Both the position numbers and the translations under genes were made by a program. Positions 59,249-64,000 of a DNA stretch of 64,000 nucleotides are shown one piece after another. The notes under the pieces are model-generated. The model searched no databases, was not told the origin of the DNA, and saw only the letters and a list, made by a program, of their open reading frames with translations. Source of the stretch: Entomomonas asaccharolytica (lineage in GTDB: Bacteria > Pseudomonadota > Gammaproteobacteria > Pseudomonadales > Pseudomonadaceae); NCBI RefSeq assembly GCF_016653615.1, contig NZ_CP067393.1, forward strand, positions 1 to 64,000, written 5' to 3'. Position 1 is the first letter of the stretch. Each line of letters begins with the position of its first letter.

Positions 59249-60298
59249 TTACTGTTTATAAAAAGCCATTTTAGTAACAACAATTTCTTTTGCTTTATTT
59301 AGGTCTATTTCTGATAATTCAGGCAAATAATAATAAATAGGCTCTCTTCCATCTGTACCTGCAAAATCAGCATATTCCCATGTCTCATAAATTGTTTCAC
59401 CTTTTGAATTAATGGCATGTAAATTACCATGTAATAATTCACTAAAACCTATTTCATCTGCAAAAATAGCCCATGACCACAACTCAATTAATAAATCACT
59501 ATTAGATTGATTATCTTCAAATTTTTCATAGAGATTATCAAAAATAGCTTCAATAGCGAGATTACTTCCAGATAACGCTGCATGGTATTCTATTTCTGAA
59601 AGCTCAACTGAAATATTAATATCTTCTAGATCAATTTCAGACTCATATAAAAACCAAGACATTCTTTCAAAACCAAAAAGTTTAATTGCCTTGTATAAGG
59701 TATCTATTAATTCTTTTCGAACGTTCATACTATCATCTAGATTACTAATGTAATCATCCAAATCACTTTTGAATACATCAGGAATAGCCATGCCTCTAAG
59801 ATGTTGTTGATACAGTCTGTAAACTTCTCCTCTATCATAATCTAAATGTAAAGTCATAATGCTATTTAAAGCCATTAATTTACATATCAATGCATTATAA
59901 GAAGGTTTATTTAAAGATATTGAATCCTCTATAGCTTGGTAAATAGTTTGCTCTTTTAGCTCTTGTAAATTTTCTTTATAGGAAATTCTATCAATTACTT
60001 CATCAGTGGTAAGAAAAATAACTTGATATGAAGATAAAGAGCCAATGATGATTTCTGAAGTTTGTGTAGCAACTGATGATAAATTGAACTTATCACATAG
60101 TTCTTTAAATCTTTCTTGATGTATTCTACAAGTAGATTTGAAATCACAGTTTAGAGTAAGTGTATCAGCACATAGAAACTTAAAAGATTTATAGCCATTC
60201 AAAGCAGCTGCTAATTCATAAACTTGTACACGAGTCAAATCTGAGTTAAATACTTTGAGTTTTTGGTGTGCTTCATAAATAGCGGTAGATAAAGTCAT
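59249..60298 (-). CDS. Hypothetical protein, unknown
   Basis: This 349-residue acidic protein belongs to no family that I recognise. The N-terminal VQVYELAAALNGYKSFKFL resembles a short helical module (often written as AALGYKSYAAL) that occurs at the start of several plasmid and phage proteins. The rest is rich in Glu, Asp, Leu and Ile, probably helical, with no signal peptide or membrane segment. It stands alone in a phage-like neighbourhood. Confidence 0.6.
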   Translation of the reverse strand: MTLSTAIYEAHQKLKVFNSDLTRVQVYELAAALNGYKSFKFLCADTLTLNCDFKSTCRIHQERFKELCDKFNLSSVATQTSEIIIGSLSSYQVIFLTTDEVIDRISYKENLQELKEQTIYQAIEDSISLNKPSYNALICKLMALNSIMTLHLDYDRGEVYRLYQQHLRGMAIPDVFKSDLDDYISNLDDSMNVRKELIDTLYKAIKLFGFERMSWFLYESEIDLEDINISVELSEIEYHAALSGSNLAIEAIFDNLYEKFEDNQSNSDLLIELWSWAIFADEIGFSELLHGNLHAINSKGETIYETWEYADFAGTDGREPIYYYLPELSEIDLNKAKEIVVTKMAFYKQ

Positions 60299-60638
60299 AT
60301 TTTTTCCATATAACTAAATAAATCTTTAAGGGAAACAAACGCACATGACAAAATTCATAAGATTTATTTAGTCTTTTGGTAAAAAAATCAACTTTAAAAA
60401 TGTGATTTAGTGTCAGTTTTTACTCATGTGCAAGTAAGGGCGACCCCTTTAAATATATTAAATAATAATAAAAAAATTATGTCAATAATAGAATTTATAG
60501 TTCATACAATAAGCTTTATTTTGTTGTTAAGGCAGATTACTGGTGGGTTACTCTTTTTTAGGGGCTGGCATAATTCAAAATATTTCAATAACTATAATTA
60601 ACTTGATCTATAGCGACTTGATAAACAAATTATAAATA

Positions 60639-61103
60639 TTATTTTTTCTCATTGGCTAAAGCCAGTTGATAACATTGTTCTAGTTCTTGATCAGTTAGCT
60701 TGGCTAGGTCGCGTTTATGTTGTTCGCCAATAATAATATTAAGCGCGGGCGGTTGTTGTTGTGTTGGCTGTGGCTCTGGTTTATTACCATAGACGCGGGG
60801 TTTAAGTTTTGAAGCTATCCACATTCTTGTTTGTATCTGTAGTTTAGCCTTTGTTAATGCGCCCCCTGTACAGTAAACAGTATCAGCAATATTTAATAAA
60901 TCATCCGCTAGCATATCGGCTTGAATTTCTCTAGCTAGCTTGTACAGGTCGCAAAACTCCGCATTACTCGCTAACCATCGAAAAATAGTAGCCTTTTCTG
61001 GCATATCTTCAGAAGTACATATTGCCCTTAATGACTCGCCATTAATTAAACGGTCAATAATGGTTGTTGCTAGTTGTTCACTATATTTAGTTGGTCGTGC
61101 CAT
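60639..61103 (-). CDS. Phage terminase small subunit-like protein
   Basis: The 154-residue protein has the typical start MARPTKYSEQLATTIIDRLINGESLRAICTSEDMPEKATIFRWLASNAEFCDLYKLAREIQADMLADDLLNIAD, a helix-turn-helix domain for packaging-site DNA, followed by QIQTRMWIASKLKPRVYG. The C-terminal part with Pro/Gln-rich linker is variable. AAGGG precedes the ATG. In a complete phage it would sit before the large terminase gene, which is missing here, so it is a remnant or serves another role. Confidence 0.8.
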   Translation of the reverse strand: MARPTKYSEQLATTIIDRLINGESLRAICTSEDMPEKATIFRWLASNAEFCDLYKLAREIQADMLADDLLNIADTVYCTGGALTKAKLQIQTRMWIASKLKPRVYGNKPEPQPTQQQPPALNIIIGEQHKRDLAKLTDQELEQCYQLALANEKK

Positions 61104-61274
61104 TTAATACCCTTGTATTATCCCGTGTATGCTTATTTTAAGCCATTTAAACACAAAAGTAATAGTAAGGTAGCAGTAACACAACAAGAAGTTTAAAAAG
61201 GGGCTTTTATGGCGTCTATAGAATATTTAAATATTTACTTGTTGTAGTACGTGGGTAATGTTAAATTTAATTGA

Positions 61275-61505
61275 CTTTAACTAAATCGTTAAAGCATGGG
61301 CTTGGCCGCCCATTTAAGCAGCAATTCCTACTAGATAGCAATTTATTGTTAATTGTCCTGTCATGGTGGGCTATGTATGGGACATCCTACGGGGTGTGCC
61401 AGTTTGCTTGCTTACTGGTCGGCCAACCTGTACATAGTTCCACCGCCCTATAAAAATTTGGCTGATAGATGGGCGGTTAATATCTAGTAAGCAGGTAAAC
61501 ATATC
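61275..61505 (+). ncRNA. Structured RNA element, copy C (leader of small protein gene)
   Basis: Helices are: P0 CTTTAAC/GTTAAAG; P1 ATGGGC/GCCCAT with loop TTGGCCG (61302-61308), exact complement of CGGCCAA (61420-61426); P3 GGTGGGCTATGTAT with GTACATAGTTCCACC; P4 ACATCC-TACG-GGGTGT; P5 CCAGT/ACTGG with loop TTGCTTGCTT that pairs (one bulge) with AAGCAGCAA (61316-61324); P6 CCGCCC/GGGCGG. AGTAAGCA (61486-61493) next to the ribosome site pairs perfectly with TGCTTACT of the P5 region. A possible promoter (TTGTTG, 17 bp, TAAATT) lies upstream. Confidence 0.82.
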
Positions 61506-61787
61506 ATGACAAATTCAGAAAATACCCCTCGTTTTATTCCCCTTAATCAATCATCACAATGTAATAGTAACAATGTACTTTATTATGATAAGCATGTTCC
61601 TATAGAGTCTATTTTGGAATGTGCAACGGGGCGGTTAAGTGCTATTTTAGGATTGGTTGAGTCATTACATGAATATAATAATCCTTCACCTTATGCAGTA
61701 CAAAAAATAGCTATTGTTAGCACTCTATTATTAAGTGATGTAATGAGCTTAATTAATATGATTCAATCAATAACACAAGATAGATAA
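61506..61787 (+). CDS. Small protein of the RNA-cassette family (copy C)
   Basis: This 93-residue protein is the most diverged family member. It keeps PRFIPLN, SQCNSNNVLYYDKH, the segment ILECATGRLSAILGLVESLHE and a C-terminal IVSTLLLSDVMSLI. A Cys replaces Gly in the SQGNS motif. It follows copy C of the RNA element, with an AGG ribosome site that overlaps the alternative pairing segment, and a terminator comes right after. Neighbours are the small terminase and the restriction-modification genes. Function unknown. Confidence 0.78.
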   Translation: MTNSENTPRFIPLNQSSQCNSNNVLYYDKHVPIESILECATGRLSAILGLVESLHEYNNPSPYAVQKIAIVSTLLLSDVMSLINMIQSITQDR

Positions 61788-61803
61788 ATTATATTACTCG
61801 TTA

Positions 61804-61836
61804 TAAAAAAGACTGGTTTTTTAACTGGTCTTTTTT
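61804..61836 (+). terminator. Terminator of cassette C
   Basis: AAAAAAGACTGGTT / AACTGGTCTTTTTT, with two G-U pairs and a TTTT loop, followed by Ts. Confidence 0.85.
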
Positions 61837-62115
61837 GGGGGCTGAAAAAATTATACGGGGTATTATGTTCTCACTTGGGGGGCACTTTTTCGGCTATAAA
61901 TATTAATTAACAAGGCTTTTAGGTGCATGAAAGTGTTGACTTTTTAAAACATGATTTTAGGGCTAAAAAAGCAAAATAACATCCTTTTATAAATAAAAGA
62001 TTTAATCCATAACAGGAGTTATAAATTTAAAAAGGTTTGATATCAATAAACTAATAATTTAAGTTTATTCAGTCTTTATCTAAAATTATTTAAATATTAG
62101 TAGTTTCTCTAATTT
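61837..62115. other. Gene-free spacer before the methyltransferase gene
   Basis: AT-rich sequence with short G runs (CTTGGGGGGCAC near 61876) and no ORF, tRNA or recognised repeat. I see no terminator for the methyltransferase in it beyond A/T-rich stretches. Confidence 0.35.
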
Positions 62116-63432
62116 TTATTTATTTAATTTAGTCCCTGTTTTTTGTAGAACAATAATACTTTCTTCAGTCATTGTTGGAGCTGTTTCACCTTTAATATTC
62201 GTTGCACTGACTTTAGAGGGCATTCTTTTATTATGAATATCTCGGTAGTAAATATTTTTTAGTTTAAATCCTAATGTTGCCCCAAACTCTGCAATTATTA
62301 AATCAGTATGTAACTTTACAGAGTGTACTACTCGAGAAGATGTTACTAGGACAAAAAATTTTTCATCTTTAAGATAAAGAGATGCATTTTTCATACAGTT
62401 ATATAAACTATCATAAAAAGAAATAATATCTTTTAAGCGATCTCTGTGTTTCTTACTTTCTTTCTTTTCTGTTGCAGCTTGCATACGTAAATTAAATAAC
62501 TCTATGATGTTTTGTAAAGTTATTGAGCAGGTTTTATAACTTAATGTATCAATATGACTTGTTTTTCCTCCTAATAAATCATTATCTAACTGAGCTATAG
62601 GTGTACCACTTAATGTTTCTAAACCTAATATTTGAGAGGAAAGCCTTGAAAACTGTCCATATGCAACTGTAGTTGAGCTATCCCCATATGGGGGGGAAGT
62701 AATAATGAGATCAGCCTTATTTTTTCCTATATCTTTTTGAAAGATTGTACTATCAGAATTGATAATTATAGGTAAGTTTTTTTTATTTTTTATTTTATTG
62801 CTATAGTTGGAAACTGCATTAATGTTTGTTTGTAAAACTGGTAATAATTCATTAAAGAACACTTCTTTATTATATCCTCTGCCTACTTTTTTAGTATCCC
62901 TGTGCATCTTAAATCCGCCATGATTACAGTATGATATTTTTCTAACAATTTCGCTAAAAGATACTAAAATTAAATTTCTTATATTTTCATTATTAAAAAT
63001 TTTTATTGAGTTCAGAAAATCTGAAATACTCTGTATCGTTTCATCATGAAACCAGTAATTTATATTATCAAATTGTATTTTTTTTGTATCTGAACAAAAA
63101 AAGCTCTCTTTTAATGTTGTTACAATATCCTTAAGATCTTCATCTGAAATATATGTAAATTTAGTTTTACTTATTAAACAAGCCAAAGGATTTAACTCAA
63201 TACCTATACTTTTTCGATCTAATAAAAAAGACTCTACTAGTGTTGTACCTGAACCTGCAAATATATCAACAACAGTTTCGCCTTGTTCACTAAAGGTATT
63301 AATTATTTTTTCAACTAATTCTGGAATAAAAACAGCTGGATACTTATGAATATTATGAGTGGCAAGATAATTTCTTCTTGTTTTAAAAGTCCAGTTGAAT
63401 AACCAGTTTTTTAAATCAGTGTTATTAGTCAT
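62116..63432 (-). CDS. DNA methyltransferase of a type II restriction-modification system
   Basis: This 438-residue methyltransferase has motif I VVDIFAGSGTTLVESFLL (AdoMet binding, about residue 55) and motif IV ITSPPYGDSS (catalytic, about residue 240), in that order. TSPPY-type motifs occur in N4-cytosine and some N6-adenine enzymes. The neighbouring MvaI/BcnI-like endonuclease, whose known relatives recognise CC(W/S)GG, favours N4-cytosine. The intergenic region to the controller gene is divergent. It lacks an obvious strong ribosome site. Confidence 0.85.
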   Translation of the reverse strand: MTNNTDLKNWLFNWTFKTRRNYLATHNIHKYPAVFIPELVEKIINTFSEQGETVVDIFAGSGTTLVESFLLDRKSIGIELNPLACLISKTKFTYISDEDLKDIVTTLKESFFCSDTKKIQFDNINYWFHDETIQSISDFLNSIKIFNNENIRNLILVSFSEIVRKISYCNHGGFKMHRDTKKVGRGYNKEVFFNELLPVLQTNINAVSNYSNKIKNKKNLPIIINSDSTIFQKDIGKNKADLIITSPPYGDSSTTVAYGQFSRLSSQILGLETLSGTPIAQLDNDLLGGKTSHIDTLSYKTCSITLQNIIELFNLRMQAATEKKESKKHRDRLKDIISFYDSLYNCMKNASLYLKDEKFFVLVTSSRVVHSVKLHTDLIIAEFGATLGFKLKNIYYRDIHNKRMPSKVSATNIKGETAPTMTEESIIVLQKTGTKLNK

Positions 63433-63521
63433 ATGGAAAATTAATACCTATAGGGTTTTGTTTACCGTTGATTATTATTCCACAATTTAAACAACAAAAC
63501 AATCATACATAGGGTATTACC
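63433..63521. promoter_or_regulatory. Divergent control region of the restriction-modification system
   Basis: This spacer between the methyltransferase and controller genes contains the near-palindrome ACCTATAGGGT (63446-63456) and a related CATAGGGTAT (63508-63517) just before the controller ATG. These might be operator (C-box) sequences bound by the Xre-like controller, but the second overlaps the probable ribosome site (AGGG), so it may be that alone. Confidence 0.35.
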
Positions 63522-63749
63522 ATGAATAAGGAAGAATTATATCAAAAAATAGCTACTCGTATTTTACAAAAAAGAAGGGATAGAGATTTATCTCAAGAAC
63601 AACTAGCTAATGAAATAGGCAAATCTCAGTCGTGGATTCAAAAAATAGAGTCAGGTAAAAAGCCAATTTCATTATTTCTCCTATATCAACTTTCAGAAGT
63701 GTTGCAATGCTCAATATATGGATTAATTCCAGAAACTAATGAGGAGTGA
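63522..63749 (+). CDS. Xre-family controller (C protein-like) of the restriction-modification system
   Basis: This 75-residue protein is an HTH protein: RILQKRRDRDLSQEQLANEIGKSQSWIQKIESGKKPISLFLLYQLSEVLQ, nearly the whole length being the lambda-repressor-type domain. Small Xre proteins directly ahead of a restriction gene act as controllers that delay endonuclease expression. The endonuclease ATG follows 5 bp after its stop codon, so they are cotranscribed. Confidence 0.85.
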   Translation: MNKEELYQKIATRILQKRRDRDLSQEQLANEIGKSQSWIQKIESGKKPISLFLLYQLSEVLQCSIYGLIPETNEE

Positions 63750-63754
63750 ATTAA

Positions 63755-64000
63755 ATGTGGACCACAATCGAGAACGCTAACTTACAAGCATTTATAAATG
63801 ATTTTAATAAAGTTAGAAACTTAGGATTCATTCCTTGTACAAGACTTGGCAGTACAGCAATAGGAAAGACCTTTGAAGATGCTTTGAAAATAGCTGAAAA
63901 TAACAAAAAGGACCCTGATTTACATGGTTTTGAAATTAAAGCTCAACGCCACTTAACTAGTAGTTATGTGACATTATGTACGAAATCACCAACAAATCCA
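63755..64000 (+). CDS. MvaI/BcnI-family restriction endonuclease (5' part only)
   Basis: The reading frame is open to the window edge (82 codons shown). MWTTIENANLQAFINDFNKVRNLGFIPCTRLGSTAIGKTFEDALKIAENNKKDPDLHGFEIKAQR has the MvaI/BcnI pattern: a conserved G-x-x-IGKTFED segment, then an acidic residue and E-x-K (DLHGFEIKAQR) that form the metal-dependent nuclease centre. GGAG within the controller's stop region is the ribosome site. The 3' end is beyond the window. Confidence 0.82.
   Translation, partial: MWTTIENANLQAFINDFNKVRNLGFIPCTRLGSTAIGKTFEDALKIAENNKKDPDLHGFEIKAQRHLTSSYVTLCTKSPTNP

Noticed and set aside
60410-60601. 63-codon ORF (hydrophobic, MSIIEF...)
   Set aside because: No ribosome site, start choice unclear, no homology recognised; I see too little to annotate it as a gene.

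Overview
The window looks like the chromosomal origin region and nearby segments of an AT-rich gammaproteobacterium of the Pseudomonadaceae. Evidence for this is the dnaA-dnaN-recF...gyrB order, the hisB-hisH-hisA-hisF / asmA-mutY-yggX block, the PHP-yciO-scpA-scpB block, and OprI-type lipoproteins ending in the pseudomonad pattern [18 protein letters not shown]. The low GC fits a host-associated relative such as the insect-gut genus Entomomonas, but that genus name is an inference.

Layout. 1-9.1 kb holds dnaA, dnaN, recF and gyrB. Between recF and gyrB lie three minus-strand genes (a periplasmic HIUase-like protein and a paired DNA-repair/radical-SAM module), and four parS-type palindromes are spread over 3 kb. 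9.4-20.5 kb holds lpxL, an RNA/small-protein cassette (copy A), an autotransporter, a DJ-1/PfpI protein, two acetyltransferases, polA, a MITE-like repeat and a membrane protein. 20.7-31.6 kb holds a phosphotransacetylase-acetate kinase-fabI operon, a two-component system with a Spy/CpxP-like protein, yciI, yciB, rnm, yciO, scpA, scpB and three tandem Lpp/OprI lipoprotein genes. 31.7-44 kb holds a HAD phosphatase, rluC, uvrD, a HEPN-motif protein beside cassette copy B, alkA and a complete tcuR-tcuABC tricarballylate locus. 44-52.2 kb holds ppa, two tandem GNAT genes, the his genes, asmA-mutY-yggX and tRNA-Phe.

From tRNA-Phe to the window end the content is accessory. It includes a VgrG / peptidoglycan-hydrolase effector / immunity locus with a frameshifted second immunity gene, phage-like fragments including a lone small terminase, two unassigned ORFs, cassette copy C, and a type II restriction-modification system (methyltransferase, Xre controller, MvaI/BcnI-like endonuclease cut by the window edge).

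The most interesting observation is a family of four structured elements (A near 10.6 kb, B near 37.3 kb, C near 61.4 kb, D near 58.45 kb on the minus strand). Several helices are kept by compensatory base changes. They include a 7-nt hairpin loop that pairs perfectly, in all four copies, with a distant 7-nt segment. Copies A-C each precede a 93-98 aa small protein of one family and a terminator, and all four sit in variable loci. This is a candidate undescribed structured RNA with a partner small protein. I cannot assign it to a named RNA family from sequence alone.
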